Origin: Desulfobaculum xiamenense | GTDB taxonomy: Bacteria; Desulfobacterota; Desulfovibrionia; Desulfovibrionales; Desulfovibrionaceae | Direction: 5' to 3' | Assembly: GCF_011927665.1 (NCBI RefSeq) | Contig: NZ_JAATJA010000003.1 | Coordinates: forward strand, 1 to 64,000 | Length of the DNA stretch: 64,000 nucleotides | Part shown: positions 1 to 8,466 of the stretch, one piece after another | Layout: every line of letters starts with the position of its first letter | Position numbering within the stretch: the first letter of the stretch is position 1 | Notes under the pieces: model-generated | Databases searched by the model: none | What the model was told of the DNA's origin: nothing | Seen by the model: only the letters and a program-made list of their open reading frames with translations | Translations under genes and position numbers: made by a program

Positions 1-68
1 GCGATCCGATTTTATCGAACCGCAAAGCTGACTTTTAAGGCAATTCGTTCAAGATCGACACGACTCGC

Positions 69-88
69 TATTTAATTGTCAAAGACCA
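69..88 (-). promoter_or_regulatory. rRNA operon leader, boxA-like antitermination element
   Basis: On the minus strand this reads TGGTCTTTGACAATTAAATA, close to the boxA found in bacterial rRNA leaders (E. coli TGCTCTTTAACAAT). NusB/S10-type antitermination complexes load on boxA. With the promoter array at 187-490 pointing the same way, it implies that a 16S rRNA gene starts just beyond the left edge of the window. The 16S gene itself is not visible. Confidence 0.7.
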
Positions 89-141
89 AATCCGCTGTTT
101 AAGCGAAGTTCAACTTACCGAGCGTAACTCGGCTCGTCAAG

Positions 142-177
142 GCCCTTTCGGGCATTTGGTTGGCCTTTCAGCCAACC
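142..177 (-). other. Two short hairpins in the rRNA leader transcript
   Basis: GCCC-TTTC-GGGC (142-153) and GGTTGGC-CTTTCA-GCCAACC (158-177) are adjacent inverted repeats between the nearest rRNA promoter and boxA. They would fold in the leader RNA. Neither is followed by a T run on the minus strand, so they are more likely leader-processing or antitermination structures than terminators. Confidence 0.45.
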
Positions 178-186
178 GCGGAGAGC

Positions 187-215
187 CTTCTATCGGAAGC
201 GTTTTGCTCCGTCAA
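187..215 (-). promoter_or_regulatory. rRNA promoter, copy nearest the leader
   Basis: Minus strand: TTGACG (210-215), 17-bp spacer, TAGAAG (187-192). An A7 tract preceded by TTTG lies a little upstream of the -35 box, like an UP element. The stretch after the -10 is GC-rich, a feature associated with stringent (ppGpp) control. It is one of four promoters of the same design. Confidence 0.75.
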
Positions 216-272
216 GCCCTTCGTGAAACTTTTTTTCAAACCGTTCGGCGTGTTGCCGAAGCGGTGTTGAGT

Positions 273-301
273 GCTCTACTCGTCCGCGTTGCGTCCGTCA
301 A
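273..301 (-). promoter_or_regulatory. rRNA promoter, second tandem copy
   Basis: Minus strand: TTGACG (296-301), 17-bp spacer, TAGAGC (273-278), again with an A7 tract upstream of the -35. It sits 86 bp from the first copy, in the same direction. Confidence 0.72.
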
Positions 302-362
302 GCCCTCATGCAATCTTTTTTTCAATCGCGCCGGACGGTTATCGTCGTTGGCGCGGTTGTGG

Positions 363-391
363 TGACTACTCCGACTCGTCGTAGCAGTCAA
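363..391 (-). promoter_or_regulatory. rRNA promoter, third tandem copy
   Basis: Minus strand: TTGACT (386-391), 17-bp spacer, TAGTCA (363-368), with the same upstream TTTG-plus-A-tract element. It is 90 bp from the second copy. Confidence 0.68.
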
Positions 392-461
392 CCCTCAAGA
401 TCACTTTTTTTCAAATTGCCGTTTCGGAGCGGCTGTTGCCTTTTCCGTGCGGCGGAGGGCG

Positions 462-490
462 GTTCTAGGCAAAACGCCCTCCCACGTCAA
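462..490 (-). promoter_or_regulatory. rRNA promoter, most upstream tandem copy
   Basis: Minus strand: TTGACG (485-490), 17-bp spacer, TAGAAC (462-467). The upstream A/T tract is shorter and less regular than in the other three copies. It starts about 90 bp after the stop codon of the YcaO gene, which is transcribed in the same direction. Confidence 0.65.
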
Positions 491-580
491 CAGCTTTTCT
501 CACTTTTTACGATCTTTCCAAAGGCCCATTGAAATCATTGGTCTTTTTCTAAACGATTATCACCCTCTCCGCCCCAGCCA

Positions 581-2242
581 TCATGCCCCGACGAACAGAC
601 GCGGAGACAGACGCGACGATCTGTCGAAGTCCGGCAGCAGTTCCAAGCCCGGCACAATCGCCCGCACCACCGGATAACGCAGGTCCCTGCGCATCAGATC
701 GGCATACAGCGGCTCGCGTCCGCTGGCCGAAAGGGTCTGCTCCACGAGACGTAGGTCCCCTTCGATGCTCCCTGTGGAATGATCCGGCAAATCCTCGATG
801 CACACGACAGGCAGTTCGGCAGGCCCCGGCAACGACGCGGGCCCGAACGGGAACGGATAAGGCACCTCCAACATGGCCGAGACGATGGCCTTCGCCCCGC
901 ACAGCCCTGCCGAAGCCCCCTTCGCCACCTGCCCCTGCGGTCCCGTGGCAAAGGCCCGATAACAGGGAATGCCAAGGGCCGAGGTACACTCCGCAAACAG
1001 CACATCCAGCCCACGCTTACGGTAGTTCTCCAGCAGCTCGCGCACCTGCCGATCCCGACTCTCAATCCTGAACCACCGCTCGGGGGCAACCGTGGACACG
1101 GTTTCCGCGTCCCGCTCCACGACTTCGAGCAGCGCGCCGAGCCGCGCCTGCGCCATAGTGCTGCCCGAGGCAAGCCCCGTCGAACCGAATCCGCCGAACA
1201 GCGACGGCTCATCAAGGTTACAGAAGAGGAAGACGAACTGCGCCGGAACGAGAAGCGTCCCGCCACCCGGCCTGTCGCAGGGCAACCAATGCAACGGCTC
1301 GTCGGCATACGGAGCATCCACGGGGAGCGCATTGGGATCGAGGGCATCGCGCCCATCACGCCGCAGTTCCGACAGCCTCGCACAGACGAGGTCGCGCCCG
1401 GCGGCGAGATCGGGCAACGCAAGGCCGTCCACATCGACCCAGCTCGAATAGCGCTCCACAACCTCCATGACCACCGAGGCCCACGCGACGTCGAAGGTCA
1501 GCCCTTTACCGTAGGACATGAACACGCCGTCCAGATCGTAATCCAACCTGCCGTTTCGCACCGTTACCCGCCGCTTCCACTGGCGGACCAGCCCCACGGG
1601 CGACAGCGAATCCGTATGCCGGGCCTGCTGACTCATGGCCACGCCCGCGGCCTCAAGCCGCCCCTCGGCCTCCCGAGCCGTGGCTTCAGCGGACGGCCCA
1701 CCGCCCTTGCGCGCACGCTTCACACGCTGCGCAGCGATATCCGTCACGCTGACGAATCCCTCGTTGGCCGCTGCGATCTCCTCCGGCGAAAACGGCAGCG
1801 CCAGCCCGGCCTGCGCCGACGTCGGCATTGGAGCATGCGCGACCTTGTTCTCCCTGAAAATGGCTCCCCACGCGGCATGCACATCCTGACCGGGGCGCGC
1901 CGCGGCGCGAAGCTCTACCAACGGAGACGCGGACAACTCGCCCTCGGACGCGGGGCCATCCAGCCCCAGAGCGCGCGCACGCTCCGGCTGTCCAAGCACG
2001 CATTCCCGGACCAATCCACTCACGAGCGGATCATCGCCATGGAGATCGAGCATATTGCGCAAGGCCGCGTCGTCGAGGCGCTGCACGAGGGTCAGGGCAT
2101 GGACATGCATGTAATCGTCCATGGGGCACGCGCGCAGATGGGCAAGCGCCGCGTCCAGATCGACATCCCCCTTCGGCACGCATGCGGCAAACCCCACCGT
2201 GGCCTGCGTATCAAGCACTCTGAATTCGTATTCCATGGTCAT
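581..2242 (-). CDS. YcaO-domain protein with long N-terminal extension
   Basis: 553 aa. The C-terminal half carries YcaO hallmarks: FMSYGKG near residues 241-247, then ExxER signatures at about 260-264 (MEVVERY) and 373-377 (LEVVERDA), which form the ATP/Mg site of the family. YcaO enzymes use ATP to activate peptide amides, in azoline and thioamide formation and, in E. coli, in an accessory role in ribosomal S12 modification. The first 200 residues, largely helical-looking, match nothing I recognise. The proline-rich C-terminus of azoline-forming YcaOs is absent. An AAGGAG lies 13 nt before this ATG but only 1 nt before the ATG at 2254, so the start is uncertain (2236, 2242 or 2254). No precursor peptide or partner E1 gene is adjacent, so the substrate is unknown. 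Confidence 0.82.
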   Translation of the reverse strand: MTMEYEFRVLDTQATVGFAACVPKGDVDLDAALAHLRACPMDDYMHVHALTLVQRLDDAALRNMLDLHGDDPLVSGLVRECVLGQPERARALGLDGPASEGELSASPLVELRAAARPGQDVHAAWGAIFRENKVAHAPMPTSAQAGLALPFSPEEIAAANEGFVSVTDIAAQRVKRARKGGGPSAEATAREAEGRLEAAGVAMSQQARHTDSLSPVGLVRQWKRRVTVRNGRLDYDLDGVFMSYGKGLTFDVAWASVVMEVVERYSSWVDVDGLALPDLAAGRDLVCARLSELRRDGRDALDPNALPVDAPYADEPLHWLPCDRPGGGTLLVPAQFVFLFCNLDEPSLFGGFGSTGLASGSTMAQARLGALLEVVERDAETVSTVAPERWFRIESRDRQVRELLENYRKRGLDVLFAECTSALGIPCYRAFATGPQGQVAKGASAGLCGAKAIVSAMLEVPYPFPFGPASLPGPAELPVVCIEDLPDHSTGSIEGDLRLVEQTLSASGREPLYADLMRRDLRYPVVRAIVPGLELLPDFDRSSRLSPRLFVGA

Positions 2243-2312
2243 CTCGCGAGCCATTCTCCTTATAATGCGACTTTGGCCGAGAACCGAAGCCCCCGCCCGG
2301 ACACCGCATGCA

Positions 2313-2341
2313 GAAAACGGCGCGCCCCAAGGGACGCGCCG
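2313..2341 (-). terminator. Terminator after the adenosine-specific kinase
   Basis: Minus strand: stem CGGCGCG/CGCGCCG (arms 2335-2341 and 2318-2324) with a 10-nt loop, followed by GTTTTC. It lies just downstream of the stop at 2367 and separates that gene from the YcaO gene. Confidence 0.65.
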
Positions 2342-2366
2342 CCTGCCGCATGCCGACGAAAGCGGC

Positions 2367-2849
2367 CTAGAACTTGTACCCAATGGCGCGCAGGAAGCCC
2401 TTGCGCCTCGCGATCTCCTCGTCATCCTCGATGCCCGCCGAGGCGAAGCCGTCGATGACGCCCATGATGCCCCGGCCCTGCTCGGTCTCGGCCACCACGA
2501 CCTGCGTGGGGTTGGCGGTGGCACAGAACAGGCGCACCACTTCGGGCACGTTCTGGATGACATTGACGATATTGATGGGGAACATGTCTTTCATAAAGAT
2601 AATGAAACTGTGCCCGCAGGCCAGCGACATGGCGTTGCGCTTGGCCAGTTCGATGCACTCCTCGTCGGTGCCACTCCAGCGCACGAGGCGCTTGTCCGAG
2701 GCCTCGCAGAAGGCGAGACCGAACTTCGCGAAGGGAACGGCGGACACCACGGCCTCGTGAATGTCCTCGACGGTCTTGATGAAATGGGACTGGCCAAGGA
2801 TGAAGTTCATATCTGCGGGCTTCTCGATGGCAATGGTGGTCAGCTGCAT
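2367..2849 (-). CDS. Adenosine-specific kinase family protein (PF04008)
   Basis: 160 aa, the usual length for this small single-domain family, known from archaea and some bacteria. Members bind adenosine or adenine nucleotides, and phosphorylation of adenosine to AMP has been proposed. The conserved core is present: LACGHSFIIFMKDMFPINI (about residues 77-95), then PEVVRLFCATANP and a C-terminal GRGIMGVIDG. An AGGAG-type ribosome site precedes the ATG. The gene has its own promoter (2921-2949) and terminator (2313-2341), so it is probably monocistronic. The family assignment is firm; the physiological substrate is less so. Confidence 0.85.
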   Translation of the reverse strand: MQLTTIAIEKPADMNFILGQSHFIKTVEDIHEAVVSAVPFAKFGLAFCEASDKRLVRWSGTDEECIELAKRNAMSLACGHSFIIFMKDMFPINIVNVIQNVPEVVRLFCATANPTQVVVAETEQGRGIMGVIDGFASAGIEDDEEIARRKGFLRAIGYKF

Positions 2850-2920
2850 GTTCGCGCTCCTCCGCCATGGGCGGGATATGTGATGAAGTGTTCGTGCGTT
2901 TTACGAATCATGAAGGGCGC

Positions 2921-2949
2921 ATAGTACGAAACCTTTTCGCGCAGGGCAA
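2921..2949 (-). promoter_or_regulatory. Sigma70-like promoter for the adenosine-specific kinase
   Basis: Minus strand: TTGCCC (2944-2949), 17-bp spacer, TACTAT (2921-2926), about 70 bp before the ATG at 2849. Confidence 0.5.
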
Positions 2950-3067
2950 ATCCCGCAATCCCCGGTCCCGACGTCCGAGCGCATGGCCTCCATGCTCGAA
3001 AATCGGCCTCGGGCACGGTTGCCGCACGTCCGCAAGGGGGGTAGGCTTATCCAACGAGGTGCCACAC

Positions 3068-4057
3068 ATGCCCATTCTCCCCATACCCGACTATTCGCCA
3101 CCGGCCATGCTGGCCAACGGCCACGTGCAAAGCATCGCCCCCTCGCTCATCCGCCCCGTACCGCACGTGGATTACGTGCGCGAGCGCATGGACACCAAGG
3201 ACGGCGACTTCATCCTGCTGGACTGGAGCTTCGCGTCCGGTCCCGGCGGCTCCGAGCGACTGGTCATCGTGACCCACGGGCTGGAAGGCCATTCGCGGCG
3301 CAAGTACGTCTGCGGCATGGCCCGCGCCCTGAACCGTGCCGGATGGGACGTGCTGGCCCGCAACTGCCGCGGCTGCGGCGGGGAAATGAACCGCCTACCG
3401 CGTTTCTACCACAGTGGCGAAATCGAGGACCTGCACGCGACGGTGCACCACGCGCTGGCCGTGGGGCGCTATCGGCAAATCGCGCTGGTCGGCTTCAGCA
3501 TGGGCGGCAACCAGACGCTGCGGTATCTCGGGCTCGATCCGGACCGCGTCCCCCGCGAGATTTGCGCCGCCGTCGCGGTTTCCGCGCCCTGCGACCTCGC
3601 CGACTCCGTACGCAAGCTCGAATCGCTTCCGGCCGGCCGCATCTACGTGGAGTATCTCCTGCACAGCCTGCGCGCCAAGGTGCGGGCCAAGCACGCCATG
3701 TTCCCGGATATCTTCGACATCACGGGTCTCGACGCCATCTCCACCTTCAGGGAGTTCGACGAACGCTACACAGCTCCGCTGTTCGGCTTCGAAAACGCCG
3801 AGGACTACTGGCGCAAGGCCAGCTCCCGCCCGGTACTACGCGACATCCGCGTACCAACGCTCATCCTCAACGCCAAGGACGATCCCTTCCTCGGGCCGCG
3901 CTGCTATCCCGAGGACGAAGCCCGCGAGAACCCGAACCTGTATCTGGAAACGCCCGAATCCGGCGGCCACGTCGGGTTTATCCTACTCGACCCGGCTGGC
4001 GAATTCTGGTCCGAGAAGCGCAGCGCAGCATTCCTCAACGAACACACGCCGGCCTGA
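3068..4057 (+). CDS. YheT-family alpha/beta hydrolase
   Basis: 329 aa. The N-terminus NGHVQSIAPSLIR is typical of the YheT/ABHD1 group. Catalytic elements are in order: HGLEGH (residues 70-75, oxyanion region), nucleophile elbow GFSMGG with Ser144, acid Asp271 or Asp272 in NAKDDPF, and His301 in GGHVGF. The substrate is not known for bacterial members; an esterase or lipase activity is expected. The ATG at 3068 is preceded by GAGGT at suitable spacing, while the open frame further upstream lacks a ribosome site. A GNAT gene follows after 35 nt and is probably cotranscribed. Confidence 0.86.
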   Translation: MPILPIPDYSPPAMLANGHVQSIAPSLIRPVPHVDYVRERMDTKDGDFILLDWSFASGPGGSERLVIVTHGLEGHSRRKYVCGMARALNRAGWDVLARNCRGCGGEMNRLPRFYHSGEIEDLHATVHHALAVGRYRQIALVGFSMGGNQTLRYLGLDPDRVPREICAAVAVSAPCDLADSVRKLESLPAGRIYVEYLLHSLRAKVRAKHAMFPDIFDITGLDAISTFREFDERYTAPLFGFENAEDYWRKASSRPVLRDIRVPTLILNAKDDPFLGPRCYPEDEARENPNLYLETPESGGHVGFILLDPAGEFWSEKRSAAFLNEHTPA

Positions 4058-4092
4058 CCGGCCAACCCTCAACCCGACCACATTCCGATCAA

Positions 4093-4614
4093 ATGAACAG
4101 AATCATCATCCGCGACGTCCTCATCTCCGATCTGCCCGACATCGTCGCCCTCAACGAACATGCCGTCCCAGCCGTCAATAGCGTGGACGAAGGCTTCATG
4201 CGCACGTCCATGGACCGCGCCGCCTACTTCCGCGTCGTCGAACAAAGCGCCCAGCCCGGACGCGTGGCCGGCTTCATGATCGGCTACACGCCCGAGGCCT
4301 CCTACGAGAGCGAAAACTTCCAGTGGTTCAAGGGACACTATCCGTCCTTCGTCTACATCGACCGCATCGTCATCGCGCCATTCGCCCAGCGCATGGGCAT
4401 CGGCACCGCCCTGTACGACAACATCTCCCGATTCGCCAGCGAGACGACCGGCACCGTGACCTGCGAGGTCAACATCCGCCCCCGAAACGACGACTCGCTG
4501 GCCTTCCACGCCCACTGCGGGTTCCGCGAGGTGGGCACACAGGAAACCAAGGGCGGCACCGTCGCCGTCTCCCTGCTGGTCAAGGAATTGGCCCCGGCCA
4601 GTGCCGCGCATTGA
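4093..4614 (+). CDS. GNAT-family N-acetyltransferase
   Basis: 173 aa. The central segment FVYIDRIVIAPFAQRMGIGT has the beta4 strand and the R/Q-x-x-G-x-G/A acetyl-CoA pyrophosphate loop of GNAT enzymes, followed by the late signature FHAHCGFREVG. The family transfers an acyl group from acyl-CoA to an amine; the acceptor cannot be read from sequence. The start is chosen because the longer open frame overlaps the hydrolase gene in another frame and the family begins with a short beta strand such as RIIIRDV. It lies 35 nt after the hydrolase. Confidence 0.85.
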   Translation: MNRIIIRDVLISDLPDIVALNEHAVPAVNSVDEGFMRTSMDRAAYFRVVEQSAQPGRVAGFMIGYTPEASYESENFQWFKGHYPSFVYIDRIVIAPFAQRMGIGTALYDNISRFASETTGTVTCEVNIRPRNDDSLAFHAHCGFREVGTQETKGGTVAVSLLVKELAPASAAH

Positions 4615-4641
4615 CCTTTTCTGGTCAACATCACGACATAT

Positions 4642-4670
4642 TTGACAAAGCGGACATTTCTCCCTAGCCC
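4642..4670 (+). promoter_or_regulatory. Candidate sigma70 promoter for the histidine kinase
   Basis: TTGACA (4642-4647), 17-bp spacer, TAGCCC (4665-4670). The -35 box is perfect and the -10 weak. It lies 86 bp before the kinase ATG. Confidence 0.5.
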
Positions 4671-4755
4671 ATGAGGATGCCGGGACGGATTCACCGCCCC
4701 GGCACTCCGGCCCGGCCCATCGGCAAGGCCTTCCTCCGCACGCCAGGGAGTATGC

Positions 4756-6915
4756 ATGAAGTCCGCCCGCTCGCTACCCGCCCTGATCATCGCCGTCGTC
4801 TGGCTCACCGTCGGTGCCGACATGGCCGTCTATCGGGCGGATATTCTCAACCAGTGGACGACTATCCAGCAAAACATCGCCGAACAGGGGGCCAGATCAA
4901 GCCGCGTGTGGCTGGAGCTGTTGGTGGAGGAGCAGGGGCTCCCCGTCAATGCCGCAGCGCACGAGACCTTCCGCAAGTTCGCCGCCCCCATCCGCCTGCT
5001 CGACTCCGGCCACGCATGGCTGTTCAGGGACAACACCCTCGTTGCCGGGCTCGATGAGACCATGCCTGCCGATTCCATCATGCGCATCGACGAACTGTGC
5101 GCCATGCGGGGATGCCCGACCGATACCGAGGGCCTCGGACTGCTTCGCGCCGCCATCGAGGGCCGCACAAGCGGACAGGGCTTCTTTACGCTGTCGACCG
5201 AACGCGGCCGGGAGCGGGCGGCATGGGCCACCTTCGACGCCGCAGGAACCACATGGACGTTCGGCATCTCCACGCCGGACAGCGAAATTCTCCTGCACAC
5301 GGCCAGTCCCTCGCGAATTCTCCCCTCGATTCTGGGCGCGCTGGCGATGACGGTTCTCGTCATCGCCCTGTTCCGCGCCAACCATCACCGCCTAGAGCTC
5401 AGCCGCAAGATGAACGACACCCTCGGCGAACTCGTCGAAAGGCGCACACGCGACCTCTCCAACGCCAATGGAGAGCTCAAGCGCCAACTCGCTCGACGGA
5501 TTCTGGCGGAACGCAGACTGCGCGAAAACCGCGAGCAGTTGAAGGCGCTCGTCGAAAACTCTCCGGACATCATCGCGCGTTTCGACCGATCCGCACGCCA
5601 CCTCTACGTCAACTCGCGCATCTCGAAATACGTGGACACCCCGCGCGAGGAAATCGTCGGCAAGACACCCCGCGAGCTCGGCCTCTGCCCGGAGTTCTGC
5701 GCAACCATTGATGCGCGCATCGAGGAAGCCTTCCGTACGAGAAGTCTGGTGCGCACCCGCCTCGTCTTTGACGGTCCGAATGGCCGCACCCACTTCGACT
5801 GGCGGCTCTCGCCGGAGTTCTCCTCCGGCGGAGTGGTGCGCACGGTGCTCAGCTTCGCGCGCGACGTCACCGCCCTGCGCCTTTCCGAAGAACGCCTACG
5901 CCGCAGCGAGGAGCAATACCGCCTGCTCGTGGAGCACCAAAGCGACATGGTCGTGAACGTCTCGCCTTCGGGACGCATCCTCTTTGCCAGCCCGTCCTTC
6001 TGCTCGCTTTTCGCCCTGCCCGAAGACCGGGTGCGCGGCTGCAAGGTCCTGAAAATCGTTCCCCGACCCGAACGCCGCGCCATCGCGGACGTATTCAGAC
6101 AGGCCATCACCGCCACCGATCCACTCTCCATAGAATTCCAGGCGAGCACCCCAGCCGGCCCGCGCTGGCTGGCCTGGACGGGTCGCGTCGTCCACGGCGC
6201 GGATGGCGAGACGAACTCCGTGGTGGCCATAGGGCGCGACGTGACCACCGCCAAGGTGTACGAAACCCGCATCCAGGAATCCCTGCTGGAAAAGGAAACC
6301 CTGCTTCAGGAAATCCACCACAGGGTCAAGAACAACCTCCAGATCGTCAGCAGTCTACTGGAGCTTGCCATGGCGCGCATCTCGTCGACGACAGACCGCG
6401 CCGTGCTCATGGACATCACCACCAAGATTCAGGGCATGGCGCTGATCCATAATCAAATATACAGCTCGGACAGCTTCGAGAGCGTGAACATCGCCGACTA
6501 TGGCCGCGCCCTGTGCCGCAACCTCGTCCGGTCCTACGGCGCACAGGACATCGCGCCACACTTCGACACCGAGGACATCCACCTGTCCATCCAGCACGCC
6601 ATTCCCTGCGGCATCGTGCTCAACGAACTGTTTTCCAACGTCATAAAGCACGCCTATCCCGACGGTCAGGGCGGTTCTCTCGGCTTCAGCGTGCGCGGCG
6701 ATGACGGCTGCGTGCGGATATGCGTCTCGGATAACGGCCGCGGTTTTCCGGACGACGCCGCAACCACGACGCTCGGCATGAAGCTGGTTTCCAACATCGT
6801 CACCTACCAGCTCCACGGCTCCCTCGATATTCGCGTGGAGGACGGAACGCGCATCGACGTCGTCTTTCCTGCGGCCGATGCCCCCGCGCGTGCATACGAT
6901 TCCGTATCGGCCTGA
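4756..6915 (+). CDS. Membrane sensor histidine kinase, two PAS domains, HisKA_2 type
   Basis: 719 aa. Transmembrane segments near residues 8-25 and 188-208 flank a periplasmic sensor region of about 160 residues. Then come a short coiled linker, PAS domains at about 262-375 and 384-497, and a HisKA_2 dimerisation motif IHHRVKNNLQIVSSLLEL with phospho-accepting His521. The ATPase domain has an N box (NELFSNVIKHAYP, 623-635) and G1 box (SDNGRGF). HisKA_2 kinases often act with unlinked response regulators, and no regulator gene is adjacent. The start is supported by GGGAG 5 nt upstream. The signal sensed is unknown. Confidence 0.9.
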   Translation: MKSARSLPALIIAVVWLTVGADMAVYRADILNQWTTIQQNIAEQGARSSRVWLELLVEEQGLPVNAAAHETFRKFAAPIRLLDSGHAWLFRDNTLVAGLDETMPADSIMRIDELCAMRGCPTDTEGLGLLRAAIEGRTSGQGFFTLSTERGRERAAWATFDAAGTTWTFGISTPDSEILLHTASPSRILPSILGALAMTVLVIALFRANHHRLELSRKMNDTLGELVERRTRDLSNANGELKRQLARRILAERRLRENREQLKALVENSPDIIARFDRSARHLYVNSRISKYVDTPREEIVGKTPRELGLCPEFCATIDARIEEAFRTRSLVRTRLVFDGPNGRTHFDWRLSPEFSSGGVVRTVLSFARDVTALRLSEERLRRSEEQYRLLVEHQSDMVVNVSPSGRILFASPSFCSLFALPEDRVRGCKVLKIVPRPERRAIADVFRQAITATDPLSIEFQASTPAGPRWLAWTGRVVHGADGETNSVVAIGRDVTTAKVYETRIQESLLEKETLLQEIHHRVKNNLQIVSSLLELAMARISSTTDRAVLMDITTKIQGMALIHNQIYSSDSFESVNIADYGRALCRNLVRSYGAQDIAPHFDTEDIHLSIQHAIPCGIVLNELFSNVIKHAYPDGQGGSLGFSVRGDDGCVRICVSDNGRGFPDDAATTTLGMKLVSNIVTYQLHGSLDIRVEDGTRIDVVFPAADAPARAYDSVSA

Positions 6916-7034
6916 CCCGCTCCCTCCATGGCCGCACGAACATGGCGCCACGATTCGTGCGACATATCCCATTTGATTTCCTTCCGATTTGTGCCAAAAC
7001 GGAACAAACGGAACGGACAGCAAGGGGCGGCGCA

Positions 7035-8465
7035 ATGCTCAACGAAGCCTACAGAAATCTGTGCATCTACCACGTCCACGACGGCCTGCGCGACGGGCTT
7101 TCGCATTACTCGCAGCTCTCGCGGGCGGCCCTCGTCTACGCGGAAGGCCCACAGAGTACCGTGCGCGTCCACGATCCGCAGAACCTGCTGCGCGGACACG
7201 AACCGATACTCGAAAAGGTCTTTCTCGCCGACGACGCATGGCGGCGCTGCAAACACCCCGGCGAACGCATCGCTCCCTTCGAGCTGGAACCGTGCGAAGC
7301 CCTGTCCATGGCGGGGCTGATCACGCACAGTTCGCGCTCCCGCGCCATCCACCACCAATCATGGTTCACGGAGCACCACCCGGACCTGTGTTCCACCGGG
7401 CCAACGGAGCGCTGGCTGGAACACGCGGCGTGGATGCTCTCGCAGGCCTTCGCTTCGGAAAACGTCCTCCAACTCGACATCGCCGGATCGGTCCTACAGG
7501 GCTGGGCCACGCACGCCGTGCGCAACCACATCGTCGATTCGCGCGCACAGCGCATGGGCATGGACACCCAACTGCGCATCTACCCCACCCTCGACGCCAT
7601 CCTCGGCATCTCGAAAACGCTGGAGGAAGGCGCATGGCCGCGCGGGCGGCTGTGTTTCGTGGAGCCATCCCTCATGGACCGCGTGCACTTCCTGGCCCGA
7701 TTCACGGAAATGGAGCGCCCCCTGCTGCAACACCACAAGCATGTGCGCAAGCTCATGCAGTCCGTGGAAGACACGCCGCACGCCCTCGTCTCGGACGGCA
7801 GGCACATCGTCGGCATCGGTTCGGGCATGATGCCCGGATCGCACCTGACGGCCTGCTTCCACGGCAACCACGGCTTTCTCCAGCTCGACGGCGAGACGGT
7901 GTGCAGCGTGCTCGACGGCGGATTCCATTCCACCAACCGCAAGCCGAACCTCGTCCAGCTTGAGGAAATGCTCATCGAGACAAACCTCGGCGACGAGGAA
8001 CGCCACAGCCTCTTCGGCATCGTCACGGACATTGTGCGCAGCACCCAGGAGCGCAAGCACGGGTGCACCATCGTCCTCGACTTCAAAACGCCCATCGTGC
8101 CCATCGCCGGGCAGCACCTCGAAACGCCCATCGATCTCGAACTCGAAGGGCTGCTGCCGGTGGCCCAGTCTCTGGCCAAGGTGGACGGCGCGCTGCACAT
8201 CGGCGCGGACCGTCGCCTGTACGGATTCGGATGTCTGCTCGACGGCCAACGCGTGGTCGGAGAGGACCGCTCGCGCGGGGCTCGCTACAACTCCGCGCTG
8301 CGCTTCACGACGGGGCACGACGACCTCGTGGTCATCGTGGTGTCATCGGACCGCCCGGTGTCCATCATACAGGGCGGCGTGGAGGTCACGGCGGCCTGCC
8401 CGCTCCTCCCGCTTCGAGGGAGTTGCGGCACGCCACCGCGCCTTGAGGATTGGATCAGCGAATAG
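7035..8465 (+). CDS. DisA_N/DAC-domain protein, putative cyclic di-nucleotide synthase
   Basis: 476 aa. The C-terminal part has diadenylate cyclase (DAC) features: DGALHIGADRRLYGFG from residue 384, with the DGA metal-binding motif, and RGARYNSALR from 414, matching the GTRHRAA segment of DisA/CdaA. The about 350-residue N-terminal part resembles the sensor regions reported to accompany DAC domains in proteobacteria, with no clear membrane segment. DAC enzymes condense two ATP to c-di-AMP. The second motif is RYN rather than RHR, so activity and product need testing. The ATG follows a GGGG-rich site at 7024-7027. The gene stands alone between the histidine kinase and convergent chemotaxis genes. 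Confidence 0.75.
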   Translation: MLNEAYRNLCIYHVHDGLRDGLSHYSQLSRAALVYAEGPQSTVRVHDPQNLLRGHEPILEKVFLADDAWRRCKHPGERIAPFELEPCEALSMAGLITHSSRSRAIHHQSWFTEHHPDLCSTGPTERWLEHAAWMLSQAFASENVLQLDIAGSVLQGWATHAVRNHIVDSRAQRMGMDTQLRIYPTLDAILGISKTLEEGAWPRGRLCFVEPSLMDRVHFLARFTEMERPLLQHHKHVRKLMQSVEDTPHALVSDGRHIVGIGSGMMPGSHLTACFHGNHGFLQLDGETVCSVLDGGFHSTNRKPNLVQLEEMLIETNLGDEERHSLFGIVTDIVRSTQERKHGCTIVLDFKTPIVPIAGQHLETPIDLELEGLLPVAQSLAKVDGALHIGADRRLYGFGCLLDGQRVVGEDRSRGARYNSALRFTTGHDDLVVIVVSSDRPVSIIQGGVEVTAACPLLPLRGSCGTPPRLEDWISE

Positions 8466-8466
8466 C

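Noticed and set aside
1-580. Several short plus-strand ORFs in the first 600 bases
   Set aside because: They cover the rRNA promoter array on the other strand, have no ribosome sites and contain repeat-derived residues.
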